Part shown: positions 6,730 through 14,196 of the stretch, piece by piece | Position numbering within the stretch: position 1 is the stretch's first letter | Layout: every line of letters starts with the position of its first letter | Origin: Candidatus Altimarinota bacterium | GTDB lineage: Bacteria > Patescibacteriota > Gracilibacteria > RBG-16-42-10 | DNA: 18,704 bases | Direction: 5' to 3' | Assembly: GCA_017984655.1 (NCBI GenBank) | Contig: JAGNZB010000015.1 | Coordinates: forward strand, 1 to 18,704 | Made by a program: the position numbers and the translations under genes | The notes under the pieces: model-generated | Database searches by the model: none | Told to the model about the DNA's origin: nothing | Seen by the model: the letters and a program-made list of their open reading frames with translations, nothing else

Positions 6730-7704
6730 ATGGGACAATCCTCACGAGATATTAGCTATTTACCGACCGCTGTTGATGCTGGTCCTGATCAGAATGCTAT
6801 TGCTACACTGATCAAGCTAATCGGCTACAATGACCAATGGACCGATGCAGATGAAAGACGGCTCAAAACACATCTGGGACTGAGTGAGCAGCAGCAACTA
6901 CCTGGGGCCAATGCAGAAATCTTTGCGAAGCTACGTGCACAAGTACTAGCTGCTGTCCGTTTGGGCAATGAGGCAAGAATGGAGCGTGGTCAGTTGCAAC
7001 GAACACGCAATACGATTCGGGCAATCATTGCTGTCTCACAAAGTGTAGCGCTGGCGAATCCAGATCAGAAAGATTTGCTCACAGTACTGATTACTACCCC
7101 CCTCTCAGCATTGGTAGCTGACACCAAATTCCTCAAACCGTTGGCCCTCTACTGTAATGAAAGAGGGAAACCAGCAGAGCTGACTGTTGCGGACATTATT
7201 GATCTTCCGGTACCGATGCTGCTCGTACTATCACCCACACCAGACTACACAGCAGTCCAGCAATTGATCAATGAACTAGCTGTTTTTGGCATCACAATGC
7301 CGCCGCATGTACAACCAAACTTTGTTGATGAGCTTCCTGATTATGCTTTGTGGGCACAAACAGACACACCGCTATCGACCACCACTAGAGTATTGCCAAG
7401 AAAACTCACGGTCGGTGAAGTGCTCAAAGCTCATCCTAAGCTACCCAGAGCGGGAGATGGTAAACTAACAGTGACGCTGGCTGCTGCACATCAAATGATG
7501 CTTACTGGTGTCGACACACTAGAAGGTCGAGAGATTGTGGCTATTCTCAGTCGTCACCAAATCACAACAGTAGAACAACTCCTTCAGAAAACTGTAGCTG
7601 ACCTGGGGAAAATGGGAATGCGTGATAAATTAAGGACAGCAGTGATCCAAGCACTGGCTTTCGAAGGCTGTTTGCTCAAGGATGCGATCAAAGTACCTTA
7701 CTAG
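6730..7704 (+). CDS. Unknown 324-aa protein with C-terminal RNAP alpha-CTD-like (helix-hairpin-helix) domain
   Basis: The soluble helical protein shows no recognisable N-terminal domain. Residues 267-317 read R-E-I-V-A-I-L-S-R-H-Q-I-T-T-V-E-Q-L-L..., then ADLGKMGMRDK and a helix ending AFEGCLL. This follows the RNA polymerase alpha C-terminal domain pattern: a helix, 'GI-x-TvedLl', a 'LxkixnxGxKS' turn, then 'leEIkekLxxlGl'. Residues 151-190 (LTVADIIDLPV...INELAVFGI) may be a degenerate second copy. Such domains bind DNA or protein partners in polymerase and in unrelated proteins. A role in transcription or nucleic-acid binding is therefore possible but unproven. The ATG follows TCT and has an extended -10 promoter. 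It precedes the HicA-fusion gene by 53 bp in the same orientation. Family name unknown. Confidence 0.6.
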   Translation: MGQSSRDISYLPTAVDAGPDQNAIATLIKLIGYNDQWTDADERRLKTHLGLSEQQQLPGANAEIFAKLRAQVLAAVRLGNEARMERGQLQRTRNTIRAIIAVSQSVALANPDQKDLLTVLITTPLSALVADTKFLKPLALYCNERGKPAELTVADIIDLPVPMLLVLSPTPDYTAVQQLINELAVFGITMPPHVQPNFVDELPDYALWAQTDTPLSTTTRVLPRKLTVGEVLKAHPKLPRAGDGKLTVTLAAAHQMMLTGVDTLEGREIVAILSRHQITTVEQLLQKTVADLGKMGMRDKLRTAVIQALAFEGCLLKDAIKVPY

Positions 7705-7757
7705 TACTATCTTAGTTTAATCTCCTTTGGTTCAGTCATTAGCGCTGACTTCTAGGG

Positions 7758-9389
7758 GTGACTATTTTGGATGAAATAATCAGAGCAGCATCCTACAGAT
7801 TGTTCTGCAGACAAGTAGACAAAACGGCTAGTAATTGCTACTTTGGAGCACTAATCGATTGCGATCGACAAATTATGGAACCATTGAGAGCAGCTCCACA
7901 AACTAGTGATGATATCCGAGCCAGACTAAGCTTGCGTCCTAATATCCCAGGAAGTATACGAGCGCTCTTTGGTAGCGAGAATATAAAAAATCTCGTTGAT
8001 TTATTGATACAAGGACCACTATTTGATCTAGATCTCTTGGTGGAAACTGGTGAAATGAATTTTGAAGAAGCAGGAAGATATGCTCGGGCTCTGCCCGAAA
8101 TAGGAGATAGTATCGAAAAAGCAAATCACATTGCCACTACTATTGTCGACAGATTGGGACCTGGATTAGTCAGACGGCTCAAGAATCAGCAGTCAGGCAA
8201 TGGTGAGAACATCGAGGACATCCTCAAGAAAATATCGGATCTTTCAGAGATACTGACCCCAAATCTTCACGGGTGGCGTAGTGGCCTCTTCCTCACATTT
8301 CAACAAAATCTCTGTGGAACACTGTTTGCCAAGATTGATGGCTTGCTAACCAATCGCAACGAACGTCTCTTCCTGTACCATTATTGCAAAGAGCTCAGAG
8401 ATCGATACAGGAAATACTCAGTGAGTGACTTTCCTGGGACATCATTTATAGTCGCTGACTACCACACCACCAATGACAGCCTCAATGATCCGCTAGTCAC
8501 CAGTAGCATGGCCAGATATTTGAGGACTACAGGATCCCTCACTGCCGAGCGCAAGAAGGCAATGGAAACTGAGATCAAGGAAAAACTAGAGTGGATTGAT
8601 TACTTGCGGCAAACTCGTCGAGTAATGGCACATACGCGGACAACTCCGCATGGGGCGGTCACTATTTATCGCGATGACTTTGAGCCCCATTATGAGCACA
8701 ATCCCACCATTATCTGTTGCTGTCAGATTGTGTTTGTCCCCAATACTGGCCCCATCATCCCAGAGCTTATCAGAGATCCACAATCGACCGTCCTGGCATA
8801 TAATACAAGATACGGCACATTCAATGTCGACATCGATCGGAAAGGTGAGATCAGATTCTCAACCAATCTAGCCATGACCTACGCGGGATTGGTCAGTGAA
8901 GAGACATATTTATTACTAAGACTGAGTATTCTTAGCCAACTACAAGCTTATCTGGAGGCAAAAAAAGATGACATCTCGGATCCCTTTTTAGTCAAACCAC
9001 GTGACGCTACCCGCACTGAGATTGAAACCATCCTCAGAATTGATAGTAACAATGGCGGTACTGAGCTCAAAAAAGATGACACTGATGAGCTGGAAGAGCA
9101 AAGTATACCTGACAGTACTCCCGAGACCACTCTATCCACCACACTAGTAAAACGCCCTCGGAAAGCACAAAGGCTGAAGCGAAATCTCAAAATGGCTGAA
9201 GTGCAAAGAGCAATAGAACATTTCCTTGGTCCACCAGTGAGAACATGCGGCAATCATCTTATTTTTCGTGGACGAGATGGTAAAACCTCCCCAATTTCAC
9301 TCCATAGAGGTGAGATCAGTACAAAAATGCTTGCCGGCTGTATCAAGACCTGGGGGATTAGTGTCGAAGAGTTCATGGCTTTTGTCTAG
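7758..9389 (+). CDS. Large unknown protein with C-terminal HicA-like domain, 543 aa
   Basis: Residues 1-440 are of unknown family, with a helical N-terminal region and a beta-containing middle around 320-380 (NPTIICCCQIVFVPN...). An acidic, Pro/Thr-rich linker (about 440-465) leads to a basic patch (KRPRKAQRLKRN). Residues 478-543 then match the HicA/YcfA double-stranded-RNA-binding-like fold: an N-terminal helix (EVQRAIEHFLG), the GNHLIF strand where HicA has GSHHIF with its catalytic His (here His500), a SPISLHRGEI segment like the 'vPvH.g.ei' loop, and a final KTWGISVEEFMAF helix like 'KqaGisveeFl'. HicA proteins are mRNA interferases, usually about 60-90 aa beside HicB. No separate HicB is visible here. 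The start may be this GTG or TTG at 7767, which has an AGGGGTGA Shine-Dalgarno 5 nt upstream, one of the few in the window. Confidence 0.72.
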   Translation: MTILDEIIRAASYRLFCRQVDKTASNCYFGALIDCDRQIMEPLRAAPQTSDDIRARLSLRPNIPGSIRALFGSENIKNLVDLLIQGPLFDLDLLVETGEMNFEEAGRYARALPEIGDSIEKANHIATTIVDRLGPGLVRRLKNQQSGNGENIEDILKKISDLSEILTPNLHGWRSGLFLTFQQNLCGTLFAKIDGLLTNRNERLFLYHYCKELRDRYRKYSVSDFPGTSFIVADYHTTNDSLNDPLVTSSMARYLRTTGSLTAERKKAMETEIKEKLEWIDYLRQTRRVMAHTRTTPHGAVTIYRDDFEPHYEHNPTIICCCQIVFVPNTGPIIPELIRDPQSTVLAYNTRYGTFNVDIDRKGEIRFSTNLAMTYAGLVSEETYLLLRLSILSQLQAYLEAKKDDISDPFLVKPRDATRTEIETILRIDSNNGGTELKKDDTDELEEQSIPDSTPETTLSTTLVKRPRKAQRLKRNLKMAEVQRAIEHFLGPPVRTCGNHLIFRGRDGKTSPISLHRGEISTKMLAGCIKTWGISVEEFMAFV

Positions 9390-9484
9390 TCTGTAGACCG
9401 CGGAATGAGAGATTGACGCTGTCATGGGTAGAGATTACCGTATTGATGTGTCATCTTTTTGTATTTTGCAATTAAACTTACAGC

Positions 9485-10117
9485 ATGCCTCTCGTGTTAC
9501 TAGTTGGTATCAACGGTGTTGGCAAAGATACCATTGCCAATGAGATCAAAACGAGATGGCCAAGTATTGCCGTAGTTTCAGGGTCAAAAGTGTTTATGAA
9601 AGCAGCTGGCCTTTCTGTAGAACTAAGCACAAATGTACCAGCATCTCTACAGGACTATCAGTTCATTGAGGCGATCCCAGCTGATGAAGCAGAACAAATC
9701 TACAACACGAAGTTTTGTCAGATACTGAACGAGCTCAAAAACTCGCCTGCCACCACTTTGCTGCTCTATCATCTCTGTATTGTAAAAATTGATCCTGAAA
9801 GCAATGCGATCAGTTTTGATGATTCATTTGTACGTGATTGGTATTATGATCTTTTTGATTGTTTTATCCTCCTCCATACTGATGCTACTCAGATCCAAAC
9901 CAGACAACTGGCTGACGCTACTTCAGGAAGGCGATCTAGGCCCGTGGTGCCATTGACTGTCATCACGGAACAAATGAAGCGATCAAATCAACAATGGGAA
10001 CTACTGACAACAAATCTGAAAGCACGTCATCACCCGCATGTCTACCAGTTCACGAATCATCAAAATCACAGTACGATCACGGCACAAAAAATTGGCGAAC
10101 TAATTCAGAAATTATGA
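9485..10117 (+). CDS. P-loop nucleotide-kinase-like protein, 210 aa
   Basis: A Walker A loop at residues 8-16 (G-I-N-G-V-G-K-D-T) sits directly after the first hydrophobic strand, as in adenylate-kinase-like enzymes whose loop reads GxxGxGKxT. A later hydrophobic strand (CFILLHTD) followed by a helix with Arg (QIQTRQLAD...GRRSRP) resembles the lid and LID-arginine region of small-molecule kinases. The length (210 aa) fits nucleoside mono-phosphate kinases or related phosphotransferases. However, the standard AMP-kinase DGFPR motif is missing, so the substrate is unknown. The stop codon TGA overlaps the ATG of the MFS gene (ATGA), implying translational coupling. A TAAACT -10-like box at 9473-9478 would put the transcript start almost at the ATG. 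Confidence 0.7.
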   Translation: MPLVLLVGINGVGKDTIANEIKTRWPSIAVVSGSKVFMKAAGLSVELSTNVPASLQDYQFIEAIPADEAEQIYNTKFCQILNELKNSPATTLLLYHLCIVKIDPESNAISFDDSFVRDWYYDLFDCFILLHTDATQIQTRQLADATSGRRSRPVVPLTVITEQMKRSNQQWELLTTNLKARHHPHVYQFTNHQNHSTITAQKIGELIQKL

Positions 10118-11346
10118 GAAAAATACTAGCATGGTTTCAGCCTCAGATCGAAGACGGAGTCAAATTGATTTCACTCTCTACATCGATCCGGTACTTGGGT
10201 TGGGGATTTGTAGAGGCATTCTTGCCTTTGTTTTTGTTCTCATTTGCACAAACATATGCAGAGACGGGCATTCTTAAGTCGATTTTTAGCGTCATGTTTC
10301 TCCTCTCTCTCCCCGTGGTTTCCTGGCTAGCTGATCGAGTCGCCAGCAAGAAACTGCTGTTGGCTGCTCTATTGATCTACCCGCTGGTCAGTATGAGCTA
10401 CTTCTTTGCTGGGGCATTTGGAATTGTCGCTTTTGTGGTCGCTGCTCGAGCTCTCAATGGTGTTGCTTATGCGCTAGATAGTACAGGACGAGCAACCTAT
10501 GTGCGCACGCATGCCACGGAGAAAAACATTGCCACCTCGTTTGGCTATATCGAATCGCTAAGCAACTTCTGGTGGCTTGTGGCAGTTGCTGTTAGCTTAG
10601 TCCTGGTGAGATATATCACCCTCCATTATCTCTTCCTGTTGATCTTGCCAGCAGCGTTGCTAGCGATGATCATTGTCGCTCGCTTACCCAATGGAGTAGT
10701 GAGGGAAGATCACGAACGGTACTCAACAACCAAGGCGTATGGCTTTTTTTTTCGTACCATTGGTGGATGGAACAAGCAAATAAAGGGGCTGGCTCTTTTA
10801 TCATTTCTCGTCAATATCATTGCTACCATCGGTGAGTTTTTCATGCCAATTTATGCATATACCCAAAATGCCAGTATTACACAGGTAATTTTGCTTACCG
10901 CCTTTGCCGCCTTACCTTCATTGCTGAGCTCTCCACTTGGCATGATCGCCGATCGCCATCCCAAAACAATTATTTGGGCAACCAGTATTACTAGCTGTTT
11001 GCTGATTGCACTGGCATTCACAGCGATCTTCCCCTTACAGCTGATTCTCGTCTTTGGTATTAGTGTTTGTCTTCAGCTTTTGAGCTTGGCCATTGATCGG
11101 GAAATTACTTTTCATGTCCCTCAAGCCCAAATTGGTAGCCTAAGTGGTGCATTCCAAGGAGTCTCACAAGCAGCAGACATCGTCAGTCCATTACTACTAG
11201 GCGTACTGATCGATGCATTCAACCTTCCCAAAGTGTTGCTCGGATTGGCAATAGTTTGCTGTGCACTCGGACTGACATCACTCCATCGACATCGACAGCA
11301 AGCGCGATCAACTCATCTCAAGACTATTCCTAGAGGCTACGAATAA
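10114..11346 (+). CDS. MFS transporter, 410 aa
   Basis: This is a twelve-helix major facilitator superfamily protein of the usual length. After a short cytoplasmic N-terminus, membrane helices begin near residue 18 (SIRYLGWGFVEAFLPLFLF). Motif A between helices 2 and 3 reads WLADRVASKKLLL, and its counterpart in the second half is LGMIADRHPKTIIW, the expected duplicated signature. The open frame extends upstream to 9994, but that part overlaps the kinase gene and is non-membrane. I chose the ATG at 10114, which overlaps the kinase stop as ATGA. This suggests the kinase and transporter act on the same compound (import followed by phosphorylation is possible), but the substrate is unknown. Its 3' end overlaps the convergent oxidoreductase gene by 10 bp. 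Confidence 0.88.
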   Translation: MRKILAWFQPQIEDGVKLISLSTSIRYLGWGFVEAFLPLFLFSFAQTYAETGILKSIFSVMFLLSLPVVSWLADRVASKKLLLAALLIYPLVSMSYFFAGAFGIVAFVVAARALNGVAYALDSTGRATYVRTHATEKNIATSFGYIESLSNFWWLVAVAVSLVLVRYITLHYLFLLILPAALLAMIIVARLPNGVVREDHERYSTTKAYGFFFRTIGGWNKQIKGLALLSFLVNIIATIGEFFMPIYAYTQNASITQVILLTAFAALPSLLSSPLGMIADRHPKTIIWATSITSCLLIALAFTAIFPLQLILVFGISVCLQLLSLAIDREITFHVPQAQIGSLSGAFQGVSQAADIVSPLLLGVLIDAFNLPKVLLGLAIVCCALGLTSLHRHRQQARSTHLKTIPRGYE

Positions 11347-12722
11347 TCATAAGGATAATGCGGACGGACTTGATGGATGGGGTCGAAAATACTGGGAGGT
11401 AGTTTTTTGTTCTGGACAAAAGCACTGATTTTCTTGGCTCCATAGATCGAAGGCAACAAGCCAATGCCATTACAACCGAGATTGTAGAGCAAGCGACTGT
11501 CACTGGGGTCAGGACCGATACAGCGGATATTATTGGGTGTGTAACCCATGATGCCATGCCAGTGATAGAGAAAGCTTTTGGGGGCCACTTTGCCTTGCGG
11601 TAAGGTCTTGTCGAGGAAGTGCTTGATCTCTTTCGCAGCTTTTTGGGAAAAAGCACGGTGACGGGAATAGCGAGTCTCGTGCTCATAGACTCGTTGGGGG
11701 CCGCCAATACAAATCAAGCTTCGGTCAGTACCAATACTTCTACGAGTCAGATAGATATAGGGATCATCAGCCTGAGCGAGACTACTCTTGGGGAAATAAC
11801 TAATCGCAGTCGGGGCTTTGGTCTGAGGCTCGATATAGGCTGTCATATAACCAACCAAACCGGTGATCATATGGTGAAAACGCTTATTCAGCCCCGGAAT
11901 GCTGTCACTGGTAATCGCGAAGTGCTCAAATCCATTAGTACACAACACTACTCGGTCACAAGTAAACTGATACTTGGCAGTTTTGAGCTGCACTGCAGTA
12001 CGGGTGAGATGCACTTGGGTAATCGGCGTATGCTCGAGGAGACGAAACCGATTGGGATATGTCTGCTGGAGATAGAGAGCGAGCTGCTCCACAAATAACG
12101 CGCTATTGAGACAGCCTTTTCGTGATGATAAGGCGGCAATGTACTCAGGATTGTCAGTCTCAAGCAATCTTTGCACTTTGCGAGCAGGGACAATAGTAAA
12201 TAAGTCGTGGTACTTCTTATAAAACCCTGCCGGAATTGCAACAGTGTCAGCGATGTACGCTGGGAACACCTTTACCTTTCCCTTCAGCTTTAGTTTCTTG
12301 TTGATAAAGTGCTGCTCAAGCTGAGCAAGATTGGTACAGCCTGCATAGCCGATAAAAGAACTAAATGGGACTGGGATTTTGGTGGTACGCAAAATCGATG
12401 CTAGTAGTTGCCATGATGTGCTAACTGCATTTTGACCGGCAGCAGCCTGTTTGAGCCCAAATTCACGAACGATATCACTAAATGGTCGCTCAAAATAATC
12501 CACAGCCTGACCGCCATTGTGTCCAGTCGCACCGTGAGCAATCCGGTCAGCTTCAATCAATGTCACATGCTCCTTGGTCTCACGCAAAAGATAATAAGCA
12601 CTAGTCATCCCCGCAATTCCACCGCCAATCACGGCAACTTCGCCCTCCATGTGCTGCTGCAAAATAGCAGCGATGCGTCGCCGATCGAGTTCTTGAATCC
12701 AGGGGGAGAAGTTTCGCTGCAT
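11337..12722 (-). CDS. FAD-dependent oxidoreductase (DAO / GlpO-PuuB-like family)
   Basis: The 461-aa product has an N-terminal Rossmann dinucleotide-binding fold. A strand leads into G-G-G-I-A-G (residues 33-38), and Glu57 ends the second strand (LIEAD), positioned to bind the FAD ribose. The motif HGATGHNGG that follows is typical of the glycine/D-amino-acid and gamma-glutamylputrescine oxidase group. A C-terminal FAD-contacting segment is also present (NLGCNGIGLLPSIYGAK). A short extension of about 27 residues precedes the Rossmann fold. Such enzymes oxidise amines or amino acids to imines using FAD and often oxygen; the substrate is not predictable here. The ATG at 12722 is placed by a good minus-strand promoter 19 bp away. 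Its 3' end overlaps the convergent MFS gene by 10 bp, leaving no room for a terminator. Confidence 0.88.
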   Translation of the reverse strand: MQRNFSPWIQELDRRRIAAILQQHMEGEVAVIGGGIAGMTSAYYLLRETKEHVTLIEADRIAHGATGHNGGQAVDYFERPFSDIVREFGLKQAAAGQNAVSTSWQLLASILRTTKIPVPFSSFIGYAGCTNLAQLEQHFINKKLKLKGKVKVFPAYIADTVAIPAGFYKKYHDLFTIVPARKVQRLLETDNPEYIAALSSRKGCLNSALFVEQLALYLQQTYPNRFRLLEHTPITQVHLTRTAVQLKTAKYQFTCDRVVLCTNGFEHFAITSDSIPGLNKRFHHMITGLVGYMTAYIEPQTKAPTAISYFPKSSLAQADDPYIYLTRRSIGTDRSLICIGGPQRVYEHETRYSRHRAFSQKAAKEIKHFLDKTLPQGKVAPKSFLYHWHGIMGYTPNNIRCIGPDPSDSRLLYNLGCNGIGLLPSIYGAKKISAFVQNKKLPPSIFDPIHQVRPHYPYDYS

Positions 12723-12740
12723 AAATAATGTGTTCTCATT

Positions 12741-12769
12741 ATTATAACTGATCTAGGCCAGCGAAACAA
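12741..12769 (-). promoter_or_regulatory. Sigma-70-type promoter for the FAD oxidoreductase
   Basis: On the minus strand, TTGTTT (12769-12764), a 17-bp spacer and a perfect TATAAT (12746-12741) precede the ATG at 12722. The predicted start near 12734 gives a leader of about 12 nt. The oxidoreductase can thus be transcribed apart from the upstream operon. Confidence 0.6.
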
Positions 12770-12800
12770 AGCGCTTGCCCACCGATAAACGGGGCGCCAC

Positions 12801-13535
12801 TTACCGAAGATCAAAATGATCCAATTCTACCGTAATTTTGGTCATCCACTGAGCATAACCGGCATCGCTAGGATGAAACTGATCCTCTGAGAAATATTGC
12901 TGAGGATCTTGTATAAATGGATCTACAGCCTTCTCTACAAATAAGTCTACATACCGAACAGTAGGACCTGCAGCAGCTACCGCTGCTAGAGAGCGGAGGC
13001 GAATAGCCCGGGTGCGCCATTCCATCCACCAGCGTAATGGAAAGCGAAAGATACGAATGCTCCCTGCATTGCCCACTGGAATCAACAGAACATACTTCGC
13101 TTTGTTCTTGGCCAATGTCAACGCAATACGCAGATCTCGAGCGAACTTACGATAGGGAGTAAACCTGACGATATCATTGCCACTGGTATGCATAACGATC
13201 AAGTCGTAGTAACCAGAGATCTGTTCTAGCTGCGTACAGACATCCTCCACTTTGGCGCCATTGACAGCACTATTGATAACAGAAGCCGTAGGATACTTCT
13301 GCGCAATCAAACCAGCTATAGAATATTCCGGACTCGATGCACCTGTACCCACGCCAGTACTGTCGCCAACGAACAAGATTTTGAATTGAGGATCAGCTAA
13401 TGTCCGTACATAGGGCTTAGTACGAGCAGCCTGCTTATAGCCAAGTTGTATATAGTACAGTGACCGCAGCAACCGGCTAGCAATCAATGTCAGAATTACG
13501 ATACCAAGAATCCCCAGTTGCATAGACATAAGCAT
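12801..13535 (-). CDS. Membrane-anchored SGNH/GDSL-type hydrolase, 244 aa
   Basis: An N-terminal hydrophobic helix (LGILGIVILTLIAS, about residues 7-20) followed by Arg is a signal anchor, so the enzyme probably acts outside the membrane. The SGNH blocks are clear. Block I is FVGDSTGVGTG, with nucleophile Ser59. The block with S-G-N-D in VMHTSGNDIVRF provides the oxyanion Asn. Block V is D-Q-F-H-P-S-D, with catalytic Asp218 and His221. Members cleave esters or acetyl groups on lipids, peptidoglycan or polysaccharides; which one is unknown here. Three ATGs lie close together; the ATG for residue 5 (13523) is directly preceded by TCT, the context of many genes here, and could be the true start. 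The gene follows the glycosylase gene by 5 bp. Confidence 0.85.
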   Translation of the reverse strand: MLMSMQLGILGIVILTLIASRLLRSLYYIQLGYKQAARTKPYVRTLADPQFKILFVGDSTGVGTGASSPEYSIAGLIAQKYPTASVINSAVNGAKVEDVCTQLEQISGYYDLIVMHTSGNDIVRFTPYRKFARDLRIALTLAKNKAKYVLLIPVGNAGSIRIFRFPLRWWMEWRTRAIRLRSLAAVAAAGPTVRYVDLFVEKAVDPFIQDPQQYFSEDQFHPSDAGYAQWMTKITVELDHFDLR

Positions 13536-13540
13536 CTATC

Positions 13541-14191
13541 TTATTGAGAGCGAATCATCCTGAGGCGGTCAATTGCCTTACCAATATTGCGCATGCCAAG
13601 CCCAACCGGATAGTAAGTAGGATACACCTGAAATGGTTGATCTTGTACTACGAGCGTTTCGTGCGCTGTAGCAACATACTTGGAGACCGAGATCTTTTTC
13701 TGTAGTAAAACACTGCTCACTTGGTTCCCAAAAGTGACGATAACCTCGGGCTGCAGAGCCACGATCTCAGCATATGTCTGATCAAGGTAAGCACGGAAGA
13801 CACTATCAGGCAAAGGCCTGGCATCAACTTGAGAGCACTTTCCCAAACTAGTGACATAGACCCCCTGCTCAGCAATCGATTGATACAGATGCTGAGCAAA
13901 ATCAGGCGTCCATGCTGTTGCCTTCAACGATTGGGTTTGTTGAAAATCCACTGAACTGATCAAATCGACGGCATGAAATAGTTTCCAGATATTTTTGGTA
14001 CCCAGCCAACAAGCCCGAATACCAGTCCAATCTAAAGCGGTAGAAACTGTACGAGCAGTCGGATTCATGAAGACCAAGCACAATCGTGGCTTTACAGTGC
14101 AACCGACACCATAAGTAGCTGATAGATGAGCATCTCCATACTGAGTTTGCAGTTGATCAAGTAATGGAAAAAACTGAGGCAATTGAAGCAT
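13541..14191 (-). CDS. Uracil-DNA glycosylase superfamily protein, 216 aa
   Basis: The protein fits the single-domain UDG fold. Motif 1 after the first strand reads V-F-M-N-P-T-A-R (about residues 40-47), at the site where other families have GQDPY or GEAPG-like loops. A central VIVTFGNQVSSVLL strand-helix is typical of the superfamily ('lvaLGn.a'). The final motif Y-P-T-Y-Y-P-V-G lies where HPSP-type loops insert into DNA. The Asn in motif 1 suggests an Asn-type enzyme (SMUG or family 4/5-like variation) rather than classical Ung, but motif 2 lacks the usual His. Activity on uracil is therefore not assured. It lies 5 bp after the NRAMP gene and 5 bp before the hydrolase, and should be cotranscribed with them. 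An unusual sequence, called with moderate certainty. Confidence 0.68.
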   Translation of the reverse strand: MLQLPQFFPLLDQLQTQYGDAHLSATYGVGCTVKPRLCLVFMNPTARTVSTALDWTGIRACWLGTKNIWKLFHAVDLISSVDFQQTQSLKATAWTPDFAQHLYQSIAEQGVYVTSLGKCSQVDARPLPDSVFRAYLDQTYAEIVALQPEVIVTFGNQVSSVLLQKKISVSKYVATAHETLVVQDQPFQVYPTYYPVGLGMRNIGKAIDRLRMIRSQ

Positions 14192-14196
14192 CTTAG

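Noticed and set aside
9994..10113. N-terminal 40-codon extension of the MFS frame
   Set aside because: It lies entirely inside the kinase gene in another frame and encodes a hydrophilic Ser/Asn/His-rich stretch unlike an MFS N-terminus. The ATG at 10114 gives a normal 410-aa transporter.
11619..12098. 159-codon plus-strand frame
   Set aside because: Antisense to the strongly supported FAD oxidoreductase, with no family pattern of its own.
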